Positions 1-10,000 of a stretch of 64,000 nucleotides of DNA are shown here, piece by piece (position 1 is the first letter of the stretch; each line of letters starts with the position of its first letter). The stretch covers positions 142,087-206,086 of the forward strand of contig NZ_SZQL01000012.1 of assembly GCF_005233845.1 (NCBI RefSeq), in the 5' to 3' direction. Below the pieces are notes generated by a model. That model had not been told where the DNA came from. It ran no database searches and was given only the letters and a program-made list of their open reading frames with translations. The position numbers were made by a program, and so were the translations under genes. The DNA comes from Ilyomonas limi (GTDB taxonomy: Bacteria; Bacteroidota; Bacteroidia; Chitinophagales; Chitinophagaceae).

Positions 1-1
1 A

Positions 2-499
2 AAAATGGAAACACTCGATGTGTTTTATCCCGACCGTATGGCGCAGCGCATTTTGGGTATGGGCGATATTGTATCGCTGGTAGAAAAAGCGCAGGAACAG
101 TTTGATGAGGAACAGGCGAAAAAACTGGAGAAAAAAATACGCAGAAACCAGTTTGATTTTCAGGATTTTCTGGATCAATTGCAGCAGATAAAGAAAATGG
201 GCAACCTGAAAGACCTGATGGCAATGATTCCGGGTGTAGGTAAAGCCATAAAAGATATAGATATCAGCGATGATGCCTTTAAAGGTGTGGAAGCTATTAT
301 ACACTCTATGACGCCACAGGAACGTGCAAACCCCGATATTATTGATCAACGGCGTAAAATGCGCATTGCCAAAGGCAGCGGAAAACAAATGAGCGATGTG
401 AATGCATTTATGAAGCAATTTGACCAGATGCGCAGCATGATGAAGATGATGAATAACATGCCGGCAGGAATGGGACGCATGCCGGGCTTTAAACGTTAA
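2..499 (+). CDS. ffh: Signal recognition particle protein Ffh, C-terminal part (truncated by window edge)
   Basis: This is the end of Ffh, the GTPase of the signal recognition particle, which binds 4.5S RNA and signal peptides of nascent membrane proteins. The reading frame is open from the first base, so the N and most of the G domain lie outside the window. The visible part starts in the end of the G domain (LDVFYPDRMAQRILGMGD), followed by the methionine-rich M domain. That domain carries the 'GNLKDLMAMIPGVGK' stretch, the 'MTPQERANPDII' segment and a Met-rich tail (MMKMMNNMPAGMGRMPG). The ATG at 5 is only an internal Met. A strong hairpin terminator follows at 521-560. Identification is secure. 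Confidence 0.96.
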   Translation, partial: KMETLDVFYPDRMAQRILGMGDIVSLVEKAQEQFDEEQAKKLEKKIRRNQFDFQDFLDQLQQIKKMGNLKDLMAMIPGVGKAIKDIDISDDAFKGVEAIIHSMTPQERANPDIIDQRRKMRIAKGSGKQMSDVNAFMKQFDQMRSMMKMMNNMPAGMGRMPGFKR

Positions 500-520
500 A
501 ACGTTAAATGAGTATATCGC

Positions 521-560
521 TAAAAAGAAAGCGTAGGTGTGTACTCACGCTTTCTTTTTA
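521..560. terminator. Bidirectional intrinsic terminator after ffh
   Basis: A perfect 14-bp inverted repeat (521-534 with 547-560) with a 12-nt loop, A-rich on the left arm and T-rich on the right arm, so it can work in both directions. The last three bases of the right arm (558-560) are also the stop codon of the convergent minus-strand gene at 558-800. Confidence 0.85.
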
Positions 561-800
561 GTTGTTGCAAATAATAAAAAGTTCGTGCTCCGACCTTTCG
601 CCGCAAAAAGCTCTCAGCAGGCGGTGACGACCTGTAATTTTTTTCCGCTCTACTACGTCTAAAATTTCGTTGGTAATAAGAAACGCATTGAAAGATTCAA
701 TATAAGGAAACAACTTTTTCATGTTTCGCTTTTCAATCTCAATTTCTTCAGCGGTAAGAACAGAATCCTTAGGCGCAAGTAATATTAATTCCCTTTCCAT
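558..800 (-). CDS. Small hypothetical protein (80 aa)
   Basis: I do not recognise this 80-residue protein. It is charged and soluble-looking, has no signal peptide or membrane segment, begins MERELILLAPKDS and ends in HELFIICNN. Evidence for a real gene is moderate: the frame sits alone between a terminator and the FUSC gene, its stop codon is built into the shared terminator arm, and a purine-rich GTGAGGAG lies directly before the ATG. That spacing is unusually short for a Shine-Dalgarno site. Phe/Tyr-Glu spacing does not point to a known fold. It could be a Bacteroidota-specific orphan or a false ORF. Confidence 0.5.
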   Translation of the reverse strand: MERELILLAPKDSVLTAEEIEIEKRNMKKLFPYIESFNAFLITNEILDVVERKKITGRHRLLRAFCGERSEHELFIICNN

Positions 801-950
801 CTCCTCACGTTTTTATTAACTAATGTTTTTAGAAATACTAATTTGATACCAAATATAGAAGCGAAAAAATCATGTTCATAAAATGTTGATTATTTTAATT
901 ATACTTTAAGAACGGCTACTTTTTGGTAGCTGAGTACTAACTTTCCGCTA

Positions 951-3176
951 ATGGAAGCCACCAACAAAATCCGGAACTTTTTAAGCAGTCAAAACCTGTA
1001 CACCGGTATCCGCATGACGGCTGCCGCCCTCATTCCTTCTCTTATTTTATACCATTATAATCTGCTGGGCGCAATGATTATATTGCCGCTTGGCGCTATG
1101 TTTACGGGACTTACCGACAGCCCCGGTCCGGTTAGACACCGCATTAATGGACTGGTAACCGGCATGCTGGTCAATTTTGCAGTTATCATTATTTCCGGCA
1201 GCCTGCATGCAAATGTGTGGCTTGTAACGCCGGCTATTGTTTTTTTTGGCATGTTGCTCTCGCTGATAGCTGTATATGGCAGTCGCGCAAGTTCTATCGG
1301 CCTGGTAGCACTCATTGTTTTTATATTCAATATAGACGGGCACCTTGCAGGACACATGAATGTGCTGAAGGAAGCGCTTTTATTTACAGCAGGCGGCGTT
1401 TGGTACACCATCCTGAGTTTATTGCTGCACACCCTGCGGCCCTACAAAATGATACAGCAACTGGTAGGCAACCATATTATTGAGCTGGCTAATTACCTCG
1501 AAGTAAAAGCAAAGTTTTATGAAGACAACCCAGACTATGCCGAACTGCAAAACTTGCTTATGCAAAGCCAGATTACGATACGGCAGGAGCAAGAAGAATT
1601 ACGCGAAATACTGTATAAAACGCGCCGGATTGTAGCTGAAACTTCTGTGCGTGGCCGCGTGCTGATGTCTATTTTTTTGGATAGCATTGATTTGCTGGAA
1701 CGTATTATGACATCGCAATACGATTATGCTGTGTTGCACAAAAAGTTTGAAAAAGACGGTATTTTGGAAACAATTGCAGCGCAATTGCAAATTCTTGCTG
1801 CCGATTTGCACGATATTGGACTGGCTCTGCAGCGCGGTATGCCATCGCAAAACAGCATAGACCTGGATGCGCTGCAGCGTAAAACAATGGATGCCTTTAT
1901 TGTTTTGCGTAAAGAAAACATTAATACCAAAACCATTGAAGACTTTATTGCGCTGCGCCAGATCATTTATAGCCTGCAGGATATTACAGAACGCATCAAG
2001 CGGTTGCACCGTAGTACGCGCTATGATAAGATGATAAGCCGTGAATACCGGAACGATGTGGAACTGGAAAAGTTTACATCACATACAGAAATGGATCCTA
2101 AACTGCTGCTCAACAATCTGACATTGAAATCTTCCAATTTCCGTCATGCGGTACGTCTTACGGTGGCTTTGCTGGTTGGTTATTTTATTTCATTGTTTTA
2201 TCCGCTTGGTCACAGCTATTGGATACTGCTTACCATTGCGGTTATCATAAAACCGGCATACAGCATTACGCGCCAGCGCAACCTGCAACGTGTAGCAGGT
2301 ACACTCGCTGGTGCAGCAGTTGGTTTTTTGATTATTTATCTGATAAAGGATACAACAGCCTTATTCATCCTGCTCATCATTACCATGGTATTGGCATACA
2401 GTTTATTAAGAATCAATTACTTTATCAGCAGTGCCTTTATTACGCTGTATCTTCTTATCAGTCTTGGTTTTTTAGGACCAAGCGGCTTTCACCAGGCATT
2501 AAGTGACCGTGTAGCAGATACAATTATCGGCTCGGTCATCGCATTTATTATGGCTGCATGGGTCTTACCTGTGTGGGAGCATGAGCAGATTGACCGCTTA
2601 ATAAAAGAAGCTTTGGAAGCAAACCGTAAATATTTCAATGTGGTGGCTTGTATGTTTACCGGTGAGCAGGTGAATGTGACGTTTTATAAATTATATCGTA
2701 AGAATGCTTTTGTAGCATTAGCCAATTTATCCGATACTTTTCAGCGGATGCTGTCTGAGCCGAAAAATAAGCAGGTAAAAATGGAGCATTATCACCAGTT
2801 TGTTGCCACCAACCATACACTTACTTCTTATATTGCCTCGCTGTCTTATTACGCACAACGGAATGCGCATAAATATGCTTCTGATGAATTTGTGCCTATT
2901 ATTAAACAAATCAACAAACAATTTCAAATAGCTGCCGAAGCTTTGGAACATCATCAAACAGTAGCAGCTTCGCAAATAAAGCCTGCCATACCAGTAAGCA
3001 AGAAAGTAAATGAACTGCTGGTATTGCGCCGCCACGAAGTAGCAAGCGGCAGGGCAGAACTGGAAACAACAGTAAGAAAAACATTATCCGATTTAAAAAC
3101 CATTTACGACCAATTTGAAATGATAAGTATGGTAGTAGTAGATGAGGTACGAATACTGGAGAAGCTGGCAGCGTAA
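951..3176 (+). CDS. FUSC-family inner membrane protein (YccS/YhfK-like)
   Basis: A 741-aa membrane protein with the FUSC layout: an N-terminal block of about six hydrophobic helices (residues ~20-165), a long soluble region (~170-400) rich in charged helices, a second block of helices (~405-550) and a C-terminal cytoplasmic region (~555-741). The family is related to fusaric-acid resistance efflux proteins and AaeB; YccS/YhfK-type members have no proven substrate. The length matches YccS-type proteins (~700-720 aa). It stands alone on the plus strand between the small ORF and the minus-strand GH15 gene. The ATG was kept because hydrophobic helix 1 follows it by only about 20 residues. The transport function is inferred, and the substrate is unknown. 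Confidence 0.85.
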   Translation: MEATNKIRNFLSSQNLYTGIRMTAAALIPSLILYHYNLLGAMIILPLGAMFTGLTDSPGPVRHRINGLVTGMLVNFAVIIISGSLHANVWLVTPAIVFFGMLLSLIAVYGSRASSIGLVALIVFIFNIDGHLAGHMNVLKEALLFTAGGVWYTILSLLLHTLRPYKMIQQLVGNHIIELANYLEVKAKFYEDNPDYAELQNLLMQSQITIRQEQEELREILYKTRRIVAETSVRGRVLMSIFLDSIDLLERIMTSQYDYAVLHKKFEKDGILETIAAQLQILAADLHDIGLALQRGMPSQNSIDLDALQRKTMDAFIVLRKENINTKTIEDFIALRQIIYSLQDITERIKRLHRSTRYDKMISREYRNDVELEKFTSHTEMDPKLLLNNLTLKSSNFRHAVRLTVALLVGYFISLFYPLGHSYWILLTIAVIIKPAYSITRQRNLQRVAGTLAGAAVGFLIIYLIKDTTALFILLIITMVLAYSLLRINYFISSAFITLYLLISLGFLGPSGFHQALSDRVADTIIGSVIAFIMAAWVLPVWEHEQIDRLIKEALEANRKYFNVVACMFTGEQVNVTFYKLYRKNAFVALANLSDTFQRMLSEPKNKQVKMEHYHQFVATNHTLTSYIASLSYYAQRNAHKYASDEFVPIIKQINKQFQIAAEALEHHQTVAASQIKPAIPVSKKVNELLVLRRHEVASGRAELETTVRKTLSDLKTIYDQFEMISMVVVDEVRILEKLAA

Positions 3177-3328
3177 GTATGCACCAGTTGTGTATTGTGG
3201 ATGATTAATTTGAATGGGGTAACTGTAAAAATAAATAATTGCTTATACAGCGAAAGTATGTTTCAGGTTTACTGAATAAAACTCTACAGTTAACAAAAAC
3301 TGCGGTGGTTTATAAAATGCAAAGCTGC

Positions 3329-5176
3329 TTACTTCATTTCCTTGTGTAAAAATGGAAGGGTTTTGCGGTGTGCTAATTCCTGTTTGTCTATTTCAACCGC
3401 AGCACTTATCAAAGAGAGGTGGGTAAAAGCCTGCGGAAAATTGCCCAGGTGCTCGCCGCGCATACCTATTTGCTCGGAGTACAAACCAAGGTGATTAGCA
3501 TAGCCGAGCATCTTCTCAAAATGTTCTTTCGCTTCTTCTAAACGCCCGCTGAGTGCCAGGCATTCAACATGCCAAAAGGAGCAAATGGTAAACGTGCCTT
3601 CTTTGCCTTTCAAACCATCCACCTCATCACTGTCTTCGCGATAGCGATATACGAGTACATCGGAGCGCAGGTCGCGGTCAATGGCATCCATGGTAAGTTC
3701 CCATTTTCTGGAGAAAGGAGAGATGACATTCAATATTGGCATCAGCAGTGCACTTGCATCTACAATGTAAGAGCCTTTCGATTGTACAAAAGATTGCTTT
3801 TTTTCATTCCAGAAATTTTCGTAAATGTCTTTGTATATATCATCGCGTACAGTGCGCCATTGTAAGAAGTCGTACGGAAACGAAAAGTGGTCGGCTATTT
3901 TAATGGCCCGGTCCATCGCTACCCAGCACATCATGCGCGAAAAAAGAAATTCTCTTTCTTCGCCACGTACTTCCCATATACTGCAGTCGGGCTTGTGCCA
4001 GTTTTCTATTACATAATCAATGTATTCTACTATTATTTTCCAGTAATCATAGGTGAGGTCGCCACCATGCGTTACATAGATATAAATAGTTTCCAGCAAC
4101 TCGCCGTAAATATCCATCTGATCCTGAGCATGTGCAGCATTGCCTATACGCACCGGCTGCGAGCCTTTATATCCTTCCATATACGCCAGCTCAAGTTCTT
4201 TCAGGTCGGTTCTGCCATCAATGGCAAACATTAGTTGCAGTTCTTCATCGGTGCTTCGCTTTCTTACCCATTGCAGAAATGCTTTTGCTTCGTCCATAAA
4301 ACCAAGCTCGAGAAAAGCATGCATGGAGAAAGCTGCATCGCGTATCCAGGTATAACGGTAATCCCAGTTGCGCTCGCCGCCAATGGTTTCTGGCAGGCTG
4401 GTAGTCGCAGCGGCTATAATGGAACCATATTGTTTGGAGAATAATAATTTGAGCGCTAATGCCGAGCGGTTTACTTCTTCGCGCCAGCGACCATTATATG
4501 TGCAGTTTGACAGCCAGTTTTGCCAAAAGCGTATGGTTGCCTGGTAGCTGTTCTCTACATAATCTTCTAATTTTCCTTTTACACTTCCTTTTTTTTCGTG
4601 TGCGTCCAGTACCATACAGGTGTATTCTCCTTCCTTTAAGGTAAAAGAAGCAGTTGCATCCTGCCCATCGCGGGTGAGCGGGCGGGTACTGTACAATTTA
4701 AAAGGAGGTTGGTCGCCTTTGTTGGGTGTAAATATATAAGCATCCTTCTCCTCATGTATTCTATGCCCTGTATCGGCATAGTTGAAACGCGGCGAGCAGC
4801 GCATGTTGTATTTTATTCTGCCTCGTATAGTAGCTATTTTGCGAATGATAGTACAGCCATGATTGCCATCCTGGATAGGCATAAAATCTATTATTTCGGC
4901 AATACCTTCTTCTGCAAAAAAACGGGTTACCAGTACATTGGTATCGGGCAGGTATAACTGCTTGGATACCATATTCACCATTTCGGGGCACACCGAAAAA
5001 CTGCCACCCTTGTCCGCATCCAGCAGCTTGCAAAAGATGGTAGGCGAATCGAAACGGGTGTAGGATAAAAAATCTATAGAGCAATTAAGCGATACCAGTG
5101 CTACCGTGTTGAGGTTGCCGATGACTCCATAGTTTTCAATAGGCGGATAGCGTTCTGAAGTTTGCTGTTTATTCAT
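3329..5176 (-). CDS. Glycoside hydrolase family 15 protein (glucoamylase/trehalase-like)
   Basis: A 615-aa cytoplasmic enzyme with the GH15 layout: an N-terminal trehalase-like beta domain (YPPIENYGVIGN at ~11-21, FCKLLDADKGG at ~48-58) and an (alpha/alpha)6 catalytic barrel from about 235. The substrate-binding WDYRYTWIRDAAF lies at 271-283. The likely general acid is Glu402 (SIWEVRG) and the likely general base is Glu568 (YSEQI), followed by GNFPQAFTHLSLI. Family members hydrolyse alpha-glucosides such as maltodextrins or trehalose with inversion; the substrate cannot be decided from sequence. No signal peptide is seen. It lies 40 bp downstream of the SDR gene on the same strand, so the two are probably co-transcribed. 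Confidence 0.92.
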   Translation of the reverse strand: MNKQQTSERYPPIENYGVIGNLNTVALVSLNCSIDFLSYTRFDSPTIFCKLLDADKGGSFSVCPEMVNMVSKQLYLPDTNVLVTRFFAEEGIAEIIDFMPIQDGNHGCTIIRKIATIRGRIKYNMRCSPRFNYADTGHRIHEEKDAYIFTPNKGDQPPFKLYSTRPLTRDGQDATASFTLKEGEYTCMVLDAHEKKGSVKGKLEDYVENSYQATIRFWQNWLSNCTYNGRWREEVNRSALALKLLFSKQYGSIIAAATTSLPETIGGERNWDYRYTWIRDAAFSMHAFLELGFMDEAKAFLQWVRKRSTDEELQLMFAIDGRTDLKELELAYMEGYKGSQPVRIGNAAHAQDQMDIYGELLETIYIYVTHGGDLTYDYWKIIVEYIDYVIENWHKPDCSIWEVRGEEREFLFSRMMCWVAMDRAIKIADHFSFPYDFLQWRTVRDDIYKDIYENFWNEKKQSFVQSKGSYIVDASALLMPILNVISPFSRKWELTMDAIDRDLRSDVLVYRYREDSDEVDGLKGKEGTFTICSFWHVECLALSGRLEEAKEHFEKMLGYANHLGLYSEQIGMRGEHLGNFPQAFTHLSLISAAVEIDKQELAHRKTLPFLHKEMK

Positions 5177-5216
5177 ACTGTAAAATGCACCATTGCTTTT
5201 GTTTAAAGTAATAACT

Positions 5217-6227
5217 TCAATCTTTATTACCTCCCAGCAATGCTATCAAACCAATAACTGCCGCACCGGCTGCTATCCGCATAGCAGTGCGGTGCATGCC
5301 TGCCCATAGGGTAAAGCTTTTGTTGTGAGATATATCTTTGAAATTGCCATGCGCACCGCGGTCTTCCGGCACTGGTTCCCATACATTATTTTTCCGGTTG
5401 GGTGATGCTTTTTGGTTTGTTTGCTGACCTTTAAAGCCGGTTCTCGACAGCACCCAGTCGGCATACCACGGTGCAATTTTATTGCCAATGATTGCTTCGT
5501 ATGTAGGATAGCCTACCCACACTTCGCGGCGTGGATTGGCAGCAGCAAATACGATAGCTTTTGCAGCAACCTCAGGCTGATATACTTTGCCCATCGGGCG
5601 CGGCTTGTTGGGCAACTTGCTAAGCACCCAGCCAAACTGTGTAGTATTCATAGCCGGCAGTTGCACCATGCATATTTTTACATTGGTTTTATCGTGCATC
5701 AGTTCGGTACGGAGCGAATCAAACAAACCTTGTATGCCATGCTTGGAACCGCAATAAGCACTTTGTAACGGAATGCCCCGATACGCCAGCGCAGAGCCTA
5801 CAAAAATGATGACGCCTTTGTTTCTGGGCAACATTCTTTTTAGTGCCGACATAGTGCCATATACCTGTCCTAAATAAGTTACCTCGGTTACTCGTTTGAA
5901 CTCTTCGGGCTTTATTTCTTTAAAGGGCGCAAACACACTATTCATCGCATTGTTTATCCATACATCAATAGGTCCAAATTCTCTTTCTGCCTGTTCTGCC
6001 GCAGCTTCCACCGCATCAGGGTTTGCTACGTCGGTGGGTATGCACAACGCTTTGCCGCCATATTGTTCTATTTCTTTTTTCGTTCCATCCAGTTGTTCCT
6101 GTCCTCTTGCCAACACCACCACTTTAGCGCCTTGCTTCGCAAACTCCCAGGCAGTTGCCCTGCCCACACCACCACTGCCGCCGGTAATAACTACTACTTT
6201 GTCTTTAAATGTTTGATTATCTGTCAT
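5217..6227 (-). CDS. SDR-family oxidoreductase with C-terminal membrane segment
   Basis: A 336-aa classical-type short-chain dehydrogenase/reductase. The NAD(P)-binding TGGSGGVG motif is at 15-22, the acidic DV near 66-67, and the catalytic Ser145, Tyr158 and Lys162 are all present (YCGSK). The usual NNAG motif is replaced by NNAMN (residues 92-96). The protein is longer than a typical 250-aa SDR, with a C-terminal extension ending in a hydrophobic segment (~315-331, AAGAAVIGLIALLGG) that may anchor it to the membrane. Substrate is unknown. The GH15 gene follows after 40 bp. SDRs of this long form often sit among general stress genes, which fits the neighbours here. Confidence 0.9.
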   Translation of the reverse strand: MTDNQTFKDKVVVITGGSGGVGRATAWEFAKQGAKVVVLARGQEQLDGTKKEIEQYGGKALCIPTDVANPDAVEAAAEQAEREFGPIDVWINNAMNSVFAPFKEIKPEEFKRVTEVTYLGQVYGTMSALKRMLPRNKGVIIFVGSALAYRGIPLQSAYCGSKHGIQGLFDSLRTELMHDKTNVKICMVQLPAMNTTQFGWVLSKLPNKPRPMGKVYQPEVAAKAIVFAAANPRREVWVGYPTYEAIIGNKIAPWYADWVLSRTGFKGQQTNQKASPNRKNNVWEPVPEDRGAHGNFKDISHNKSFTLWAGMHRTAMRIAAGAAVIGLIALLGGNKD

Positions 6228-6312
6228 GACTTTTTATTTTAAAATGCGCATTACGTATCATAGAAATGCTTTAATGCATAGCAACAGGAAATACAATAAT
6301 TTGTTTTTGACC

Positions 6313-6747
6313 TTAATCAATCACTATTAGTGCCAAACCGGTTTCTTCATCCATACGCTTTTGCAAATAAGAAGGAGACTCTTCCAGTATTACTTCTAGT
6401 GTTGGATGCACTTTTGCCTGTAATAAATGCCCGCCAATAGCATTGCCGTTTTCTCTGCCCAATACCACGTGAATGTGTACTTGAGACTCATCGCCATACA
6501 ATGCCACATCTCCAATTAAAGACAGCACTTCTACCTGCTCATTTACCGGTATTTTTTTGTAGTCTTTTATGGTGTAATCAAAATAGCCAAGCATTGCTTC
6601 GCTAAAGGCACCCACTGCCTTAAAACTGCTGGCTTTTAAACTGTGCTCATTGGCAAAAGTTTTCATCGTTTCTACCACTTCATCACCGCTTTCAAAGATG
6701 AGCGCGTAGGTGGCTTTGTCGCCTGAGGATAGTAATTTCCATCTCAT
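6313..6747 (-). CDS. PPC/DUF296 domain protein
   Basis: A 144-aa single-domain protein of the PPC (plants and prokaryotes conserved, DUF296) family. The family's His cluster is visible: HIH at 91-93 and GGHLL at 105-109, with conserved acidic residues following in VHPTLEVILEE. Plant members are fused to AT-hooks and bind DNA; bacterial stand-alone members form trimers with a metal-like His site and have no settled role. Here there is no AT-hook. It lies 85 bp upstream of the SDR gene on the same strand, so it may head a three-gene unit PPC-SDR-GH15. Confidence 0.88.
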   Translation of the reverse strand: MRWKLLSSGDKATYALIFESGDEVVETMKTFANEHSLKASSFKAVGAFSEAMLGYFDYTIKDYKKIPVNEQVEVLSLIGDVALYGDESQVHIHVVLGRENGNAIGGHLLQAKVHPTLEVILEESPSYLQKRMDEETGLALIVID

Positions 6748-6819
6748 AGGTTATATGTTTTTAAAATGATTGTAGTAAACTCTTGTTGAACTGATAAAAG
6801 ATAAATTCTTCATTTTGCC

Positions 6820-6882
6820 TTTGCCGGCGTTCTTCACCGGCAAATAACCGATATTATTGCTGTTGGTGAAGAACACCAACAG
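6820..6882. repeat. Two tandem hairpins in intergenic region
   Basis: Two perfect small hairpins in a row: an 8-bp stem (6820-6827/6837-6844, TTTGCCGG) with a 9-nt loop, and a 9-bp stem (6860-6868/6874-6882, CTGTTGGTG) with loop AAGAA. The loops contain GTTCTTCA and GAAGAA, which are near complements of each other. They sit between the PPC gene start and the paired inverted repeat at 6917-7068. Their role is unknown; they resemble repeat debris common in Bacteroidota spacers. Confidence 0.55.
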
Positions 6883-6916
6883 CGGCGGAATGATGTGTTT
6901 AACAGTGAAGCATCTT

Positions 6917-7068
6917 CGTCATTGCGAGCGGAGCGAAGCAATCTGTGCTAAGCCTGAAATCATTATTGACGGCTCATTTTGACTTTATGCTCTTTTCTAA
7001 ATCAATACTGATGAATGATTTCGGTTTTAATACCATCCACAGATTGCCTCGCTCCGCTCGGAATGACG
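6917..7068. repeat. R1 inverted-repeat element, copy 1
   Basis: A ~152-bp element bounded by long imperfect inverted arms: 6917-6947 (GTCATTGCGAGCGGAGCGAA...) and 7037-7068, matching at about 29 of 31 positions. The interior holds AAATCATTATTGA (6957-6969) and GGCTCATTTTGA (6971-6982), both found again in copy 3 (56417-56612). It lies just beyond the 3' end of the FAD/Fe-S gene. It could be a small non-autonomous mobile unit or a REP-like 3'-end element. Confidence 0.75.
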
Positions 7069-7095
7069 GTTTCTGCTAAGGTTCGTCTCTTGTTC

Positions 7096-10000
7096 TTATA
7101 TGCTTTTTATAATGCTTTTAGTAATCGCATACGCTGTAAAAGCAACACCAACAACAGATGCAATTTTTGCCAGGCTATCAATGGTTGTGGAACCATGTAG
7201 TTTCATTTCGTCCACATATTTTTGCTCAGGAAATGCAGCCGCTTTTTCACCGTTTTGCTCGTGCAAAGCCATTTGTAACACTTGTGCTAAATGCATTCCT
7301 TTTCTATCAGTTTCCTGCTCTATCTGTTCGCGGCAGCTAAAACCATCCGAAATAATGATGGTGGATGTAGCTGCTTTGCGAATTGCTGGTAATAGCAATT
7401 GTTCGCCGGCTTTTATAGATACCTCATAATGCGTACCTTTTTCATATCCAAAGTAGCCAGCCATGCCGCAACAAGTGGTCGGTAATACTTCATAATCCAA
7501 CCCTGTTTTATCCAGCACTTTCTTTTCGCTGTCCATCTTCATGATAGAACGGTGATGGCAATGCCCATGCACAATGGCTTTGTGCTCCAGTTTAGGAATT
7601 TTAAAATCGGGTGCCTTTTGCTTTAAAAATTCGCCCAGCGTAAATACCTGTTTGGATAACCGCGTTGCTTGTTCATTGTGCGGAAATAAATTGTGCAGTT
7701 CATCGCGGAATACGGCAACACAACTTGGTTCAAAACCAACAATGGGAATGCCTTCTTTTATTTCATCATGCAATGTATCCAGTATTTCAATCAACATTCG
7801 TTTAGCGGTATTCAGCATACCAAAATCATACAACGGTCTGCCGCAGCAAAGTGATTTTTTGGGAACGATGACTTCAAAACCTGCTGCCTCCAACACTTCT
7901 ACACCGGCAACCAATGTTTGTGGTAAAAAATAGTTATTGAACGTGTCTGCCCAGAGAATTACTTTTTCAGATGTTTGATGTACGATATTTGATGTGTGAT
8001 GTGCTGTAGCTTCATCTTGTATCTTGCCATTCTTTGCTTCTTGAATTTTGTTCCTTGCACCTCGTTTCTCGTATCTTATTTCTTGTTGTCTTTCGAAGAA
8101 CCAGTTTTTGAATGATTTCTCGGCAAACCTGGGCATTTTGCGTTGTGGTGCAATGCCTGCAATGGCTTTAGCGATACCGCTGATAACAGGAGCGTGCATG
8201 AAGAAATTAGCAATGCCTGGTATATGTGAAGCTAGTCTGCTCCACCAGTAAATCCACCCAAAAACATACGCTGTTCTTGGACGTAACCTGCCATTGTAAT
8301 AATGTGATAAAAACTCTGCTTTATAAGTTGCCATGTCCACATTTACGGGACAATCGCCTTTACAACCTTTACATGCCAGGCACAGGTCTAATGCTTCTTT
8401 TACATTTTCATCTTTCCAGCCACCTTTTAGTACATCGCCGTGCAACATCTCGTACAACAAGCGGGAGCGGCCGCGGGTGCTGTGTTTTTCTTCTCTGGTT
8501 ACCATATAACTTGGACACATCACACCGCCTTCATGCCTTCTACATTCCCCAACACCCACACATTTCAGGGTAATGCGTTCCCAGCTATACGCGTCATCCG
8601 GAAATTGAAAGTGCGTTTTTAATTTCGGCGGATCGTAATCAATACCTATCCGCAGGTCGTTTGTTTGCCCGTAAGTATCCACAATTTTGCCCGGATTCAT
8701 TCGCCATTGCGGGTCCCAGATAGCTTTAAATTCTTTGAAGGCTTCCACCAGTTCATCGCCAAACATTATGTGGAGTAAATCGCCACGCGCCTGCCCATCG
8801 CCATGTTCACCAGAAAGTGAGCCGCCATACTTTACTACTAAATGCGCCGCTTCGATAGTAAACTGTTTATATTTTTCAATACCATCCTGCGTTAAAAAAT
8901 CGAAGCCAATGCGGCAGTGAATACAACCTTGCCCAAAATGCCCATAAATGGAAGGCTTGTATCCATATTTATCAAATAAGGCACGCAGGTCTTTTACATA
9001 ATCACCCACATTTTTAGGATCCACCGCACTGTCTTCCCAACCCGGACCACCATTGGGCTCGCCGGGCACCCAGGCAGTGGCGCCCAATCCTGATTCACGC
9101 ACCTGCCAAAGTTTTTGTTCTTGCTCCTCATCATCAAACAAACTCATGGTAGGCGGATTATTTTTTTTCTTCAATTCTTCCATCAATGCTTTTGCTTTGT
9201 TGTCAGAATCTTCTTTACTACCGCCACCAAATTCTACCAATAACCAGGCATTACCTTGTGGCAACAGGGGAATGTCATTAATGTTCAAACCTTTGCGGCG
9301 CATAAATTCAATCAGCAAATCATCTAAGCCTTCCAGACCAATTGGCTCGTGCTTCATAATTTCGGGAACTGCATAGCCGGCATCGGGCAAGCCTGGATAA
9401 CCAAGTACTAAGAGGCTGCGTTCTTTGGGGGTAGTAATCAGTTTTAAGGTGGCTTCGGTAATAGTTATTAAAGTGCTTTCGGAACCGATTAAAGCATGTG
9501 CCACGTTGAAACCATTTTCGGGTAATAAAGCAGGTAAATTATAGCCGGAAACACGGCGCGGAATGTTGGGGAATTTTGTACGGATTAGATCTGCATATTT
9601 ATCGCGGAGGTCACGCATTTTTTTATAAATCTCTGCCTTGCGCCCACCTTCCTTTTGTATTTGCTCATATTCTTCTTCCGATGTTGGGCCTACTTTCATT
9701 TTAATACCATCATACGTTACAATAGTCATGCTTTCTGTATTGTCTGATGTGCGTGCACCATAGCCGTAGAACTGCGCCATTACAGAGTGCACACCGCAAG
9801 AGTTATTGCCGAGCATCCCGCCTAATGTACAGTGGTCGTGTGTGGCAGGATCAGGACCAAAAGTTAGCCCGGCTTCGCGTTCGGTGGTATGCCGCATTTC
9901 ATCGAGTACAATGCCAGGTTGTACGGTTACTAATTTCTTTTCTTTATTAATGTTTAATACTTGATTGTAATACTTACTCATATCCATCATTACCGCCACA

